Shown here: positions 8,792-16,857 of the stretch, piece by piece
How positions within the stretch are numbered: the first letter of the stretch is position 1
Layout: each line of letters opens with the position of its first letter
From: Pelagibius sp040217155
Lineage (GTDB): Bacteria > Pseudomonadota > Alphaproteobacteria > Kiloniellales > Kiloniellaceae
Reading direction: 5' to 3'
NCBI GenBank assembly: GCA_040217155.1
Contig: JAVJNS010000032.1
Coordinates: 15,846-79,845 of the forward strand
Length of the DNA stretch: 64,000 nt
Notes under the pieces: generated by a model
The model's database searches: none
What the model was told of the DNA's origin: nothing
The model's input: the letters and a program-made list of their open reading frames with translations, nothing else
Translations under genes and position numbers: made by a program

Positions 8792-9181
8792 ATGGAAATG
8801 ACACAGTTCAACAACATTCAAGACCCCATCGCCCGGGCTGAAGCCATGCGCGCCCAGGCGGTTGCCAACCTCATCGTCGATGCCATCGACGGCCTGCGCG
8901 ACCTGGTGAAGGGCGCGACCGCTAAGGTGTCGGCTTATTTCGAATATCGCCGCAACTTCGACACGCTCGCGGCGCTGACCGACCGCGAACTGGACGACAT
9001 CGGCATTTCCCGCGGCGACATTCCCGCGGTCGCCAGCGGCCACGACCCGCGTTCGCGGCGTGAGGCCTTCCTGGGCGATGCACTGGCTCAGCGTCTGGCG
9101 CTGGCCGAGGCTTTCGAGCAGGAGACCCTGGCCGGCGTGGCGGCCAATGAGGACCGCAAGCAGACTTCGGCCGCGGCGTAA
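8792..9181 (+). CDS. DUF1127 domain-containing protein
   Basis: A 129-residue cytoplasmic protein. The DUF1127 signature TDRELDDIGISRGDI occupies residues 63-77 of a helical stretch (about 45-85), giving the usual Arg-rich amphipathic helix followed by the (D/E)(I)G(I/L)SR loop. It is longer than the minimal ~47-residue members and adds a helical C-terminal tail rich in Ala and Glu. Short DUF1127 proteins in Agrobacterium and Rhodobacter affect phosphate/carbon metabolism and sRNA turnover; the role here is unknown. AAGGATAG precedes the ATG, and strong hairpins follow the stop. Confidence 0.85.
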   Translation: MEMTQFNNIQDPIARAEAMRAQAVANLIVDAIDGLRDLVKGATAKVSAYFEYRRNFDTLAALTDRELDDIGISRGDIPAVASGHDPRSRREAFLGDALAQRLALAEAFEQETLAGVAANEDRKQTSAAA

Positions 9182-9195
9182 GACGTCACGGTTTG

Positions 9196-9217
9196 CCGGC
9201 AGCGGATCCGCTGCCGG
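9196..9217. repeat. 22-base perfect palindrome after the DUF1127 gene
   Basis: The sequence CCGGCAGCGGATCCGCTGCCGG is a perfect inverted repeat with no loop, 15 bases past the stop codon. It is followed directly by the terminator hairpin, and may protect the 3' end of the transcript or bind a dimeric protein. Confidence 0.5.
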
Positions 9218-9223
9218 TGCCGC

Positions 9224-9250
9224 AAAGGGCCGCGCTTCGCGCGGCCCTTT
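9224..9250 (+). terminator. Hairpin terminator of the DUF1127 gene
   Basis: Twelve-base perfect arms (AAAGGGCCGCGC and complement) around a TTC loop, ending in TTT. The A/T ends fit an intrinsic terminator working in both directions, although the T-tract is short. It is 43 bases downstream of the stop codon. Confidence 0.75.
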
Positions 9251-9549
9251 GTCGTTGGCGCGCGGCGAACTGATGCCGGCGTTCAGTCAGGCGGTTTGCG
9301 GGCCAACCGGGTGGCTTTCGGGCTAGCAAGAGAGCCGCAGCCGTCGGGCGCCGCTGTTTTCGCCAAGCATCCGCCCGGTCACCCCAGACAGGGCGTTCCA
9401 GTCGGCCGCCCGCGCGCTCCCGTAAGGGGATCGTGGAGTTCGTCGGTGAGGTGACCGGTGTCAGGCTTGGCTGGCGGTCGCGAGCGGATCGGTGGTCTCG
9501 CGACTTCTACCGAGAGGCCGCTTGGCTCCGCCGACGTTGTATTGGCACA
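9251..9549. other. Non-coding stretch
   Basis: About 300 bases between the DUF1127 terminator and the end of the LysR gene. I see no conserved frame, RNA or repeat in it. It is GC-rich without the codon-position bias of neighbouring genes. Confidence 0.5.
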
Positions 9550-10485
9550 CTACGGGGTCCCGGCGGCACTCGCGCTCGGCACCTCGGCGACCACTGAGTG
9601 CAGCCAGGCCCTGAAGGTCGCGAGCTCTCGACCGGTAGGCGTGCTGCGGCGTTGCAGCAGGTAGTAACCCCAGCCGGTCGGAAGGGAGGACTCGAAAGGC
9701 TTCACCAGAGTGCGCCGCGCCAGATCGCGCCACAGGAACTGCGTGCCACCGAGGACGATGCCGAGGCCGTCGCGGGCCGCCTCGACCGACAGCCGATAGT
9801 CGTTGACGCGGATCCATTGCTGTCCGACGGCCTCGCGCACGCCCTGTCCGCGCAGCCACTTCTGCCAATCGGGCCAGTCGGGTTGACTGAACTCGCACTC
9901 GATAAGGGTATGGCGCCGCAGGTCTTCGGGGCCGTCGATGGGTCCGTACTCCTCCAAATAGGCCGGCGAGCAGACCGGAAATGCATCCTCCTCGAATAAC
10001 AACTCGGCGTCGTACTCGGCCCAGTGACCCTTGCCGTAGGTGATGGCGACATCGATCTCGGGGCCGAGCACCTCGGCGTCGGTCTCGCAGCAGATTAACC
10101 GTATGCGCGCGTCCGCGCGGAATTTCCGAAAGCGCGGCATTCGCGGGAAGAGCCACAGCGACGCCATCGCGTTGCTGAGCGCCACCTCTAGCGGTGCCTT
10201 GGCGTGGCTGGCGCGCACGCGGTGCGCCTCGTCGTGGAGCTGGGCGAGCAGCACGGCGACACCGGCGTAGAAGTCGCGCCCGGCCGCGGTCAGCGTCATG
10301 CGCCGCCGCCCGCGGTCGATGAGGGTAGCGCCGAGGTTCTCCTCCAGCACCCGGACGTTGCGGCTGACGGCCGCCTGGGTGAGGTTCAGCTCATCAGCCG
10401 CAGCCGAGAAGCTGGCCAGCCGCGCCACCGCCTCGAAGGAGACCAGACCGCTCATCGGCGGCAGCCCGCGGCGCAGGTTCTTCAT
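9550..10485 (-). CDS. LysR-family transcriptional regulator (GcvA-like branch)
   Basis: A 311-residue LysR protein. The winged helix-turn-helix covers about residues 11-70 (SFEAVARLASFSAAADELNL then QAAVSRNVRVLEENLG), followed by a periplasmic-binding-like effector domain to the C terminus. The SFEAVARLASFSAAADEL start and the RDLARRTLVKPFE region recall the GcvA/AmpR branch. It is divergent from the Rieske oxygenase gene, with the intergenic region between them, so it very probably controls that gene in response to its substrate. The effector is unknown. An internal ATG at 10455 is an alternative start. Confidence 0.9.
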   Translation of the reverse strand: MKNLRRGLPPMSGLVSFEAVARLASFSAAADELNLTQAAVSRNVRVLEENLGATLIDRGRRRMTLTAAGRDFYAGVAVLLAQLHDEAHRVRASHAKAPLEVALSNAMASLWLFPRMPRFRKFRADARIRLICCETDAEVLGPEIDVAITYGKGHWAEYDAELLFEEDAFPVCSPAYLEEYGPIDGPEDLRRHTLIECEFSQPDWPDWQKWLRGQGVREAVGQQWIRVNDYRLSVEAARDGLGIVLGGTQFLWRDLARRTLVKPFESSLPTGWGYYLLQRRSTPTGRELATFRAWLHSVVAEVPSASAAGTP

Positions 10486-10539
10486 TCCCGAGGAGCTCTC
10501 CGATATCCCTCAACGCGGTCCCAATTATACAAGTTTTAC

Positions 10540-10675
10540 TTATGATATATCAACTTTGATTAGCTTGCCTCCGCTTTCATCCAGCAATAGATTCCGCGTC
10601 TGATCATAGGTACAGCCCACCATACCAAGGCGGGCATTGCCGGGGTTATCAGTAAAACTATTGGCAGCCAAGACC
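10540..10675 (-). pseudogene. C-terminal gene fragment, unrecognised
   Basis: On the minus strand about 45 codons read as plausible protein (AANSFTDNPGNARLGM, then GCTYDQTRNLLLDES, ending in KVDIS and a stop). Codon use (CTA, TTG, ATA, TCA) is poorer in G/C than the neighbours. The frame continues into the antisense of the Rieske gene, where it loses meaning, so only a 3' end appears to survive. It lies between the LysR gene and the Rieske start, where promoters are expected. It may be debris of a gene cut by the event that brought in the oxygenase; a chance frame cannot be excluded. Confidence 0.35.
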
Positions 10676-11794
10676 ATGAACCAAGTCACCTGCTCGACGA
10701 CCGCCGCCGGCGCCGAGGCCCACCTCGCATACACTCAGGCGGCCAGCTACTACACCTCGCCGGAGGTCTTCGCACAGGAGCACGAGCGCATCTTCGCGCG
10801 CAGTTGGCAGCTCGCGTGCCATGTCTCGCAGGTCGCCGAGCCGGGCGACTACTGCACCCTCGATCTGCTCGACGAGCACCTCATCGTCATCCGCTCCGAC
10901 GACGGCGTGGTGCGCGCTTTCTTCAATGTCTGCGCGCACCGCGGCCACCAGCTCCTGCAGGGCGCCGGCCGGGTCCCGAAGCGCATCGTCTGCCCGTACC
11001 ACGCATGGTCCTACGACAATAGCGGCGCGCTTCGCCAGGCGAAGAACTGCCGCAACGTGCCCGGCTTCGACGTTGGCTCGGTGCATCTCAACGAAGTGTG
11101 CGTCGAGGAGTTCGCCTCGTTCGTATTCGTGAATCTCGATCCGCAGGCGCAGCCGCTTTACGACCTCATGGGCGAGATCGAAGACGACATGCGGCGCAGT
11201 GCGCCGCGGCTGGTCGACCTCAAGCTGCGACACACCACGACACAGGTGTTGAAGGCCAACTGGAAGGTTGCGGTGGAGAATTACTGCGAGTGCTATCATT
11301 GCACCACCGCCCACCCGACGGCGATGAAGGCGTGGTACGGTGTCGAGAACTATCGCGTCGACGTGCGCGGTCGCCACCAGATCCACTCGACCACCACCAG
11401 GGGTGAGATGGCGGGCGAGGTGCCCGCGCCGCTGCGGGTCACCGAGCAGTACCGCGCGTGGATCTTGTTCCCGTACACCGCCGTGCATGTGTACCCGGCC
11501 CATCTCAACGTCATGCGCTGGGTGCCGATCGACGCCTGCACGACTCGCTACATCGAGGGCTGGTACGTACTTGGTGACGAACTGAGCGAGGCCAATCGGG
11601 CCGCCATCGAGTTCCGCGCCAATTTCGTCCAGGTTGAGGATACCGCAATCTGCGAGAGCGTGCAGGTGGGTTTGCGCAGTCGAGGCTACCGGCCTGGCCG
11701 GTTAATGATCGACGGCAGCGGCAACGGCAGCAGCGAGCACGGCGTCCACCACCACCAATGCATGGTGTTGGAGGCGATGTCGCGCCCGGCGTGA
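10676..11794 (+). CDS. Rieske non-haem iron oxygenase, CntA/YeaW-like
   Basis: A 372-residue ring-hydroxylating-type oxygenase alpha subunit. The Rieske cluster ligands are C86-x-H88 (NVCAHRGHQ) and C106-x-x-H109 (CPYHAW). The mononuclear iron site is NYCECYHCTTAH with H208 and H213; the bridging position, Asp in most family members, is Glu205. This Glu and the C-terminal SVQVGLRSRGYRPGRLM and SSEHGVHH motifs match carnitine monooxygenase CntA, which cleaves carnitine to trimethylamine, and close relatives acting on quaternary amines. No CntB-type reductase is in the window. The LysR gene is divergent. ATG at 10676 is chosen over a GTG at 10637 by homologous length. Confidence 0.88.
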   Translation: MNQVTCSTTAAGAEAHLAYTQAASYYTSPEVFAQEHERIFARSWQLACHVSQVAEPGDYCTLDLLDEHLIVIRSDDGVVRAFFNVCAHRGHQLLQGAGRVPKRIVCPYHAWSYDNSGALRQAKNCRNVPGFDVGSVHLNEVCVEEFASFVFVNLDPQAQPLYDLMGEIEDDMRRSAPRLVDLKLRHTTTQVLKANWKVAVENYCECYHCTTAHPTAMKAWYGVENYRVDVRGRHQIHSTTTRGEMAGEVPAPLRVTEQYRAWILFPYTAVHVYPAHLNVMRWVPIDACTTRYIEGWYVLGDELSEANRAAIEFRANFVQVEDTAICESVQVGLRSRGYRPGRLMIDGSGNGSSEHGVHHHQCMVLEAMSRPA

Positions 11795-12058
11795 GGGCTG
11801 CGCCGGGGCAGAACTGGAACGGGACGCCGGAGGCCGCAGGACGGCGGGCGCTGGACTCGTCGCGGGTGCCGTCCGAGCGGATAAAGATATTCGGCACCAA
11901 TGTGCAACAGCTCAAAAGATAGCGAAAGTTTCCATAATATAAATTATGCGCGAACAGGAGAGGCAAGTCCGGGCCTTCCGCGTGCTGCCCCGTTGCGCCC
12001 CACTCGTCTCCTGCGTCAGTTTACGCCCTCCTTTCTGGGCATTGAGGTTGTGCGCTGA
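11795..12058. other. Region downstream of the oxygenase gene
   Basis: About 260 bases without a supported gene. The middle (11880-11960) is AT-rich compared with the surroundings and the rest GC-rich. I see no terminal inverted repeats, integrase remnant or RNA. It joins the oxygenase to the gene fragment that starts at 12059. Confidence 0.5.
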
Positions 12059-12274
12059 AGAACCATTTCGCCCTCCTGGGGGGTCCATTACGACGATATC
12101 CGCGCCGTCAACTTGATCGATCCCGCGAAAACGGGCTCCGATGCCGCCCACCAGGCGCGCGTCCAGTTTCACTCCTGCGCCGGCTCGCTCTACATCTGCC
12201 TTGCCGACCAGTTCATCATGGAGCACAGCCAGACCCGCGGCGACTGTACGATCGCCGGGCTCGATGCCAACTGA
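12059..12274 (+). pseudogene. C-terminal gene fragment, unrecognised
   Basis: An open frame of 71 codons with strong GC bias at third positions, hence real coding sequence, but with no start codon before 12113. It reads GVHYDDIRAVNLIDP, then QARVQFHSCAGSLYI, ending TRGDCTIAGLDAN and a stop. The frame is closed upstream by TGA at 12056. I do not recognise the family. It is convergent with the secreted protein gene at 12295 and only 20 bases from it. Most likely the 3' remnant of a gene truncated when the LysR-oxygenase segment was formed. Confidence 0.6.
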
Positions 12275-12294
12275 CCGCTTGTTGGGTTTGATTA

Positions 12295-12873
12295 TTATTT
12301 ATCTTTAGCTTCGCCGATAATCTTGACCTCGAAGTCGAAGTGCTTGGCGAGCTGGCCGTCGATGAACACGTCGATCGAATGCGGCCCGGTGGGATCGCCG
12401 GCGGCGATGCACCAGGAACTGGCGATCCAACCCTCCTTGTCCGGGGCGGCGAACTCCTCGGTGGTCGCCGTCGTCCGGTCGGCCGAGAAGCTGTGCGGGC
12501 TGTAGGCGTCGTTTTCACCGCTCCAGAACTTGGGCGCTTGCGGAAGCTTCAGGACTTCCCGGTAGCGCACCAGCGCCCGCCGGTCGGCGAGACGAATGCG
12601 CCAGCCAAAGCAGGCTCTTTCCGGCAGGTAAGGCACAACGTTGGAGATCACGCTGCGCGAGTTCCCCTGACCGTCCGATACCGAAACGACGAACTCGGCG
12701 GTCTCGAGCATCGCGGCCCGGCCAACGCCCGACACGAGGATCAAAAAGACCAGCAGGCCGGCGCACCAGGCGATGTGCGGCGCCGGGCGCGGCGCCGGAT
12801 TGAAAGCCGGACGGCGGCCCTCACGGAGCCGCGAGCCGGCGGAGCGATACCTTCCGGCGGAGCGATGCATCAT
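12295..12873 (-). CDS. Secreted or membrane-anchored hypothetical protein
   Basis: A 192-residue protein of unknown family. A basic N-terminal segment (about 1-33) precedes one hydrophobic helix (IAWCAGLLVFLILVSGVG, about 34-51), so it is exported or anchored with the C-terminal part in the periplasm. The mature part looks beta-rich, ending in HSIDVFIDGQLAKHFDFEV, a pattern of immunoglobulin-like sandwiches, with two Cys (ACFGW, SWCIAAG) that might pair. Starts further in are possible because the N-terminal extension is unusually Arg-rich. Its neighbours include two other small secreted beta-rich proteins. Confidence 0.65.
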   Translation of the reverse strand: MMHRSAGRYRSAGSRLREGRRPAFNPAPRPAPHIAWCAGLLVFLILVSGVGRAAMLETAEFVVSVSDGQGNSRSVISNVVPYLPERACFGWRIRLADRRALVRYREVLKLPQAPKFWSGENDAYSPHSFSADRTTATTEEFAAPDKEGWIASSWCIAAGDPTGPHSIDVFIDGQLAKHFDFEVKIIGEAKDK

Positions 12874-13137
12874 CGATGGGCTTTCCTGTCCAGGCCACCC
12901 TCTGGTTCACGAGTATAGCCGGTCGCCGCGGCGCGCCATAGGGGGGCCCGCAATGCCGGCGGCCAAGATTGGTGGTCAAGGATTGGCGGTCTCTGGCGGC
13001 GGCTCTTGCCGGCGATCCCTGCGACGTTTCCTGCCTGCCCCGGCCGCGGATTGAACCTTTCGCCGGGCGGAGACGACTCCCGCAGAGAGATGCCGCGCGC
13101 CCCGGCGCCGCCCACAGCCTCGTTGAGGAGTCCGACC

Positions 13138-13800
13138 ATGAAGACCGCATTTCACCGCAGCTCGAAGCTCGCCCTGGCCGCTACGGCGCTGACTCTCGGC
13201 CTCGGCCTCCAGACGGCGGCGGCGCAGATCCAGCCATTGCCGCAGGGGCCCGCCGAAACGATCCTCAACGGTCCCTTGCCCGACATCATTCCGACCACCA
13301 TCGGCTTGGTGATGAAGACCGGCCCGGTGGCCTGGGGCGGCACCCAGGTGCTCGACCATCCGCTGCATGCCGACGCCACCCAGGTCGGCCCGCAGAAAAA
13401 CATGTGCCGCTTCTTTCCGGTCGCCTACCGCACGCACAACAAGGGGACCGGCAACGCCGGCGCCTTCGTGACCAAGACCTACCGCGACGGAACCCTGGTG
13501 CAAAGCCACAACGTGCCCGGCGGCCTGCCCGCCAAGAGCGGCATCGACTGGCACAAGTTCACCATCGACCTGAAGGAAGGCATGAATGTGATCCGCGTGG
13601 TCTTCGACGCCAACAAACAGGTCGCCGAGACCGACGAGCAGAACACCTACTCGATCCGCGTTTCAGTGAAGATCGATTGTAACGGCGACGGCAAAATCGG
13701 CGGCGTGGCGGGCCCCCAGGGCGGCTTCAAGCAGGCCCCTGTAGAGCACGGCCCGGACCCTGTGAAGCCGCGCCGGCTGCGTCTCAAACCACGCGGTTAG
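13138..13800 (+). CDS. Secreted protein with a CARDB-like domain
   Basis: A 220-residue exported protein. A Sec signal peptide spans residues 1-28 (MKTAFHRSSKLALAATALTL, cleavage near AAAQ). The central part (FFPVAYRTHNKGTGNAGAF, then VVFDANKQVAETDEQNT) has the spacing of CARDB adhesion-type beta-sandwiches, where an xxNxGxxxAG strand is followed by a D-x-x-x-x-V-x-E-x-x-E-x-N turn. The tail is Pro/Arg-rich. TTGAGGAG lies just upstream of the ATG at 13138. The role is unknown, perhaps binding at the cell surface. Its stop interlocks with that of convergent gph. Confidence 0.7.
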   Translation: MKTAFHRSSKLALAATALTLGLGLQTAAAQIQPLPQGPAETILNGPLPDIIPTTIGLVMKTGPVAWGGTQVLDHPLHADATQVGPQKNMCRFFPVAYRTHNKGTGNAGAFVTKTYRDGTLVQSHNVPGGLPAKSGIDWHKFTIDLKEGMNVIRVVFDANKQVAETDEQNTYSIRVSVKIDCNGDGKIGGVAGPQGGFKQAPVEHGPDPVKPRRLRLKPRG

Positions 13801-14525
13801 GCCCGCGCGCCCACCGCCGCAAGCAGGCCCGGCAGCTGAGAAAAGTCGGCGAAGGCCGCCTGGTGCGGTATCGCGTCGAGTGGAGATTTGCGGTAGCCCT
13901 CGGTGAACAGCAGGAAGGCCACGCCGGCCGCCGCCGCCGTGGCGGCGTCGACCTCGCTGTCGCCGACATAGGCCAAAGCCCCCGGCTCGGCCCCCGCCCC
14001 GATCCCGGCCCCCAGCCGGCACGCCAGGTGGCGCAGCGGCGCCGGGTCGGGTTTGCGCTGGGGCAGGCTGTCGCCGCCGACCAGGTCGGCGAAGAACGCC
14101 GCGATGCCGAGATCCCCGATGACGCGGCGCGCCGGGCCCTCGGGTTTGTTGGTGCAGATGCCCAGGGTCAGGCCGTCACCGCGCAGGGCGGCCAGGGTTT
14201 CTCGAACGCCGGGGTAGAGCCGCGACAGGGCGCTGGGCGCGGCGCCGTAGATCTCGTTGAAGCGCGGCAGGGCCGCCGCGACCTCTACCGGACCGGCCGC
14301 CTCGCCCACCGAATTCAACAGGCGCTCCAGCAAGACCGGCACGCCGTTGCCGACGAAAGACGTCACCTTGGGCAAGTCGAGGGGGGCCTGGCCGCGCTCC
14401 GCCAGGAAGGCGTTGGCGGCGGCATGGATATCCGGCGCGCTGTCGACCAGGGTGCCGTCGAGGTCGAAGGCGACCGCGCGCAGATCCTGGCGCCGCGGCG
14501 CGGGTTCTCCGGAGTCTGGGGACAT
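13797..14525 (-). CDS. gph: Phosphoglycolate phosphatase (HAD superfamily)
   Basis: A 242-residue HAD hydrolase that removes phosphate from 2-phosphoglycolate, a by-product of DNA repair and of oxygenase side reactions. Motif I is DLDGTLVDS (nucleophile Asp about residue 21), motif II lies in GICTNKPEG, and motif IV is YVGDSEVDA. The cap between motifs I and II (ERLLNSVG...) has the length of the Gph group. The last four bases (TTAG) are shared with the stop of the convergent CARDB-like gene. Confidence 0.88.
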   Translation of the reverse strand: MSPDSGEPAPRRQDLRAVAFDLDGTLVDSAPDIHAAANAFLAERGQAPLDLPKVTSFVGNGVPVLLERLLNSVGEAAGPVEVAAALPRFNEIYGAAPSALSRLYPGVRETLAALRGDGLTLGICTNKPEGPARRVIGDLGIAAFFADLVGGDSLPQRKPDPAPLRHLACRLGAGIGAGAEPGALAYVGDSEVDAATAAAAGVAFLLFTEGYRKSPLDAIPHQAAFADFSQLPGLLAAVGARA

Positions 14526-14614
14526 ATACCTACCTATCGCGAGTCTTTGAACCGAACCCGCTTGTGGCGCGACTGACCGGTTAACGCAACACCCAAACCA
14601 AAAGGACCAATCCG

Positions 14615-15253
14615 ATGCGTACGAGCCCCGTTTACCTCATCGCTCTGGCCGCCGTGTCCGCCCTGTCCGTCACCGTTGGCCTCACCCATTACAGCGCCGC
14701 GCAGTCCGCCCCCAGCGAACTCCGCCTGCGCACGCCCGAACTCGACGTCGTCAAGCCGTCGCGGCCGGCCCGCGATTCCCGCCTCCAGGTCAAGCGCCCG
14801 ACGCGCCCGGCGATCAACAAGTTCGTCACCGGTGCCCCCAGCGGTGGCCCGGACACGCCCAGCCAGCTCGCCAATCTGGTCGTCATTCCGTTCTACAACA
14901 ACGCCGTCGGCTTGCCTGAGGGTTTCCCCGAGCACAGCTACTGTGTGAAGAAGCCGACCGGCGGCACGCCGAACCAGATCAAGTTCTGGGTGCGCAATGC
15001 TGGCGGCAGCGACAGCGGCAGCTTCCAGTGGACGCCGTCGTTCCCCAACGCCGGCGCCGCGCCGGCGCAGATCATCGCCAACGTCCCGGCCAACGGGCAG
15101 GTGCTGATCACTCAGGGCATCCCGAACGGTTGCTATGACGGCAATTTTTCGGCGAATTGCCAGTTCTCCATCCACCTCGACGATCACGACGAGGTCGAGG
15201 AGTGGAGCGAAGCCAACACCTTCGACAGCTACTGCGTCAGTCCGGCCGGCTGA
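14615..15253 (+). CDS. Secreted protein with a CARDB-like domain
   Basis: A 212-residue exported protein. Residues 1-30 form a signal peptide (MRTSPVYLIALAAVSALSV, cleavage near YSAAQS). A Pro/Arg-rich linker follows, then a domain with the CARDB pattern IKFWVRNAGGSDSGSFQW and LDDHDEVEEWSEANT. Two Cys pairs are possible (SYCVKK, NGCYDG, ANCQF, SYCVS). It resembles the protein at 13138-13800 in design rather than in close sequence; the gph gene lies between them. Function unknown. Confidence 0.72.
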   Translation: MRTSPVYLIALAAVSALSVTVGLTHYSAAQSAPSELRLRTPELDVVKPSRPARDSRLQVKRPTRPAINKFVTGAPSGGPDTPSQLANLVVIPFYNNAVGLPEGFPEHSYCVKKPTGGTPNQIKFWVRNAGGSDSGSFQWTPSFPNAGAAPAQIIANVPANGQVLITQGIPNGCYDGNFSANCQFSIHLDDHDEVEEWSEANTFDSYCVSPAG

Positions 15254-15304
15254 TCCCTGGCCGGCAGATCCCCCGGCCGGCTTGATCCGGAGCGCGAAAA
15301 CGAA

Positions 15305-15339
15305 GGGAGCGGCAGTCCGCCAGGCGGGCTGCCGCTTCC
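15305..15339. terminator. Hairpin between convergent genes
   Basis: Eleven-base arms with one mismatch (GGGAGCGGCAG against CTGCCGCTTCC) extend into an inner GC stem. It sits between the stops of the CARDB-like gene and the PAS gene and may end both transcripts. No T-tract follows, so it may work with Rho or as a stability element. Confidence 0.5.
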
Positions 15340-15355
15340 GCCTGTGCCGTCAAGC

Positions 15356-15919
15356 CTACAACGACCTGCGCGGCAGAACGTCGTTTTCGATCCGGATGAC
15401 CTGCTTGTCTTTCACGGTCCCGGTAACGGCATTCGCCAGGGGATCGTTCTCGATGCGGGACAGGCAGCCCATGATGAGGCGGCGCTCGCCGTCGTTCGCG
15501 CGCAGCGGCAGACGCAGGATCTCCACCCTCAGGAAACTGCGATCGCAGTAGGTCAGGCCCTCGATGGAACGGATGCAGGCGCCCTGCCCCAGGACGTCGT
15601 CGAACATCTGCGAAACCGCCCGCAGGTCGTCGCCGTTGAGCAGCTCGTCGAGAAAGTGATTGGTGTTCTCGACCCCCATGATGTCCCGGATCCCGGTGCC
15701 CGATAGCCGAAACAGGTAGCGGCCGGTTACCGGCACCCGTTCCACGATAAAGAGCTGAGGCAGGAGACGGGGTATCTCCGCGGGATCGAGGTCGTCCCTG
15801 AAGGGAACGCCGCCGCGGCGCGCCACCAGGCTTTGCCAATAGGCGTAGAATTCCCGGGTGGTCTGGCTGAAGAACCCGTCATGCAATTCTTGCTTGAGAA
15901 TCGAAGGCTGTACCAACAT
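15356..15919 (-). CDS. PAS_5-type PAS domain protein
   Basis: A 187-residue protein made almost entirely of the alphaproteobacterial PAS_5 sensor domain: FRDDLDPAEIPRLLPQLFI, RYLFRLSGTGI, then RVEILRLPLRAN and RRLIMGCLSRI. No output domain, signal peptide or membrane segment is present. Such single-domain proteins occur in many copies in Rhodospirillales genomes and their ligand is mostly unknown. It is divergent from mazG with about 80 bases between the starts. Confidence 0.82.
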   Translation of the reverse strand: MLVQPSILKQELHDGFFSQTTREFYAYWQSLVARRGGVPFRDDLDPAEIPRLLPQLFIVERVPVTGRYLFRLSGTGIRDIMGVENTNHFLDELLNGDDLRAVSQMFDDVLGQGACIRSIEGLTYCDRSFLRVEILRLPLRANDGERRLIMGCLSRIENDPLANAVTGTVKDKQVIRIENDVLPRRSL

Positions 15920-16002
15920 TCATGAACCCTAGAGTCACAAAGGTTTGCACTTTGTTAAACAGAGCGCTTTTCCGGCGCCAGATCTGCGGTAATCTGCGCG
16001 CC

Positions 16003-16857
16003 ATGACCGATGCCTCTTCCGCCGCCAAGCAACCGCCCCGCGCCCTCAACATCGACCGCCTGCTTGCCATCATGGCGCGACTGCGCGATCCCGACGGCGG
16101 CTGCCCCTGGGACCTGGAACAGAATTTCGCCACCATCGCGCCCTACACGATCGAGGAGGCCTACGAAGTCGCCGGCGCCATCGAGCTGGACGACATGGCG
16201 GCCCTGAAGGACGAACTCGGCGACCTGCTGCTGCAGGTGGTGTTCCATGCGCGCATGGCGGAGGAAGCCGGACACTTCGCCTTCGACGATGTGGCCGCGG
16301 CGATCAGCGACAAGATGGTCAGCCGGCACCCACATGTCTTCGGCGGCCAGAGGGCCGACACGCCCGACGACGTGAAGCTCACCTGGGAAGCCCATAAAGA
16401 GGCCGAGCGCGAAGCCAAGGCGGCGGCGGCGGGTAACGGCGAGGGCGCGCCCTTAAGCGCGCTCGACGGCGTGACCGCCGCCCTGCCCGCCCTGCTGCGC
16501 GCCGAGAAGCTGCAGAAGCGCGCCGCGCGGGTGCGCTTCGACTGGCCCGAGGTCGGCCAGGTCTTCGACAAGCTGGAAGAGGAGATCGGCGAGGTTCGGG
16601 AGGTCATCGGCGAAGGCGGCGATCCCGACCGCCTGGAAGACGAGATCGGCGACCTGCTGTTCGTCGCCGTCAACCTCGCCCGCCACATGAAGGTCGATCC
16701 GGAAACCGCCCTGCGCCGCGCCAACACTAAGTTCGAGCGCCGCTTTCGCGCCCTGGAGGCCAAGCTGGCCGCAGAGGGCAAAAAAGCCGAGGACCAGTCC
16801 TTGGACACGTTGGAGGACCTCTGGCAGGCCGCCAAACGCGCCGAGCGCGGCGGCTAG
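16003..16857 (+). CDS. mazG: Nucleoside triphosphate pyrophosphohydrolase MazG
   Basis: Hydrolyses (d)NTPs to the monophosphate and pyrophosphate, clearing damaged nucleotides and lowering ppGpp pressure. The 284-residue protein has two MazG repeats. The N-terminal one carries CPWDLEQNF, EEAYEV and DELGDLLLQVVFHARMAEE; the C-terminal one carries EEEIGEVREVIGEGG and DEIGDLLFVAVNLARH, with the acidic residues that bind magnesium. The ATG at 16003 is used; upstream starts add a Cys/Arg-rich stretch. Its stop interlocks with the convergent DUF2938 gene (CTAG). Confidence 0.95.
   Translation: MTDASSAAKQPPRALNIDRLLAIMARLRDPDGGCPWDLEQNFATIAPYTIEEAYEVAGAIELDDMAALKDELGDLLLQVVFHARMAEEAGHFAFDDVAAAISDKMVSRHPHVFGGQRADTPDDVKLTWEAHKEAEREAKAAAAGNGEGAPLSALDGVTAALPALLRAEKLQKRAARVRFDWPEVGQVFDKLEEEIGEVREVIGEGGDPDRLEDEIGDLLFVAVNLARHMKVDPETALRRANTKFERRFRALEAKLAAEGKKAEDQSLDTLEDLWQAAKRAERGG

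Noticed and set aside
8533..8817. 94-codon minus-strand frame upstream of the DUF1127 gene
   Set aside because: No coding bias and it overlaps the promoter and ribosome site of the DUF1127 gene.
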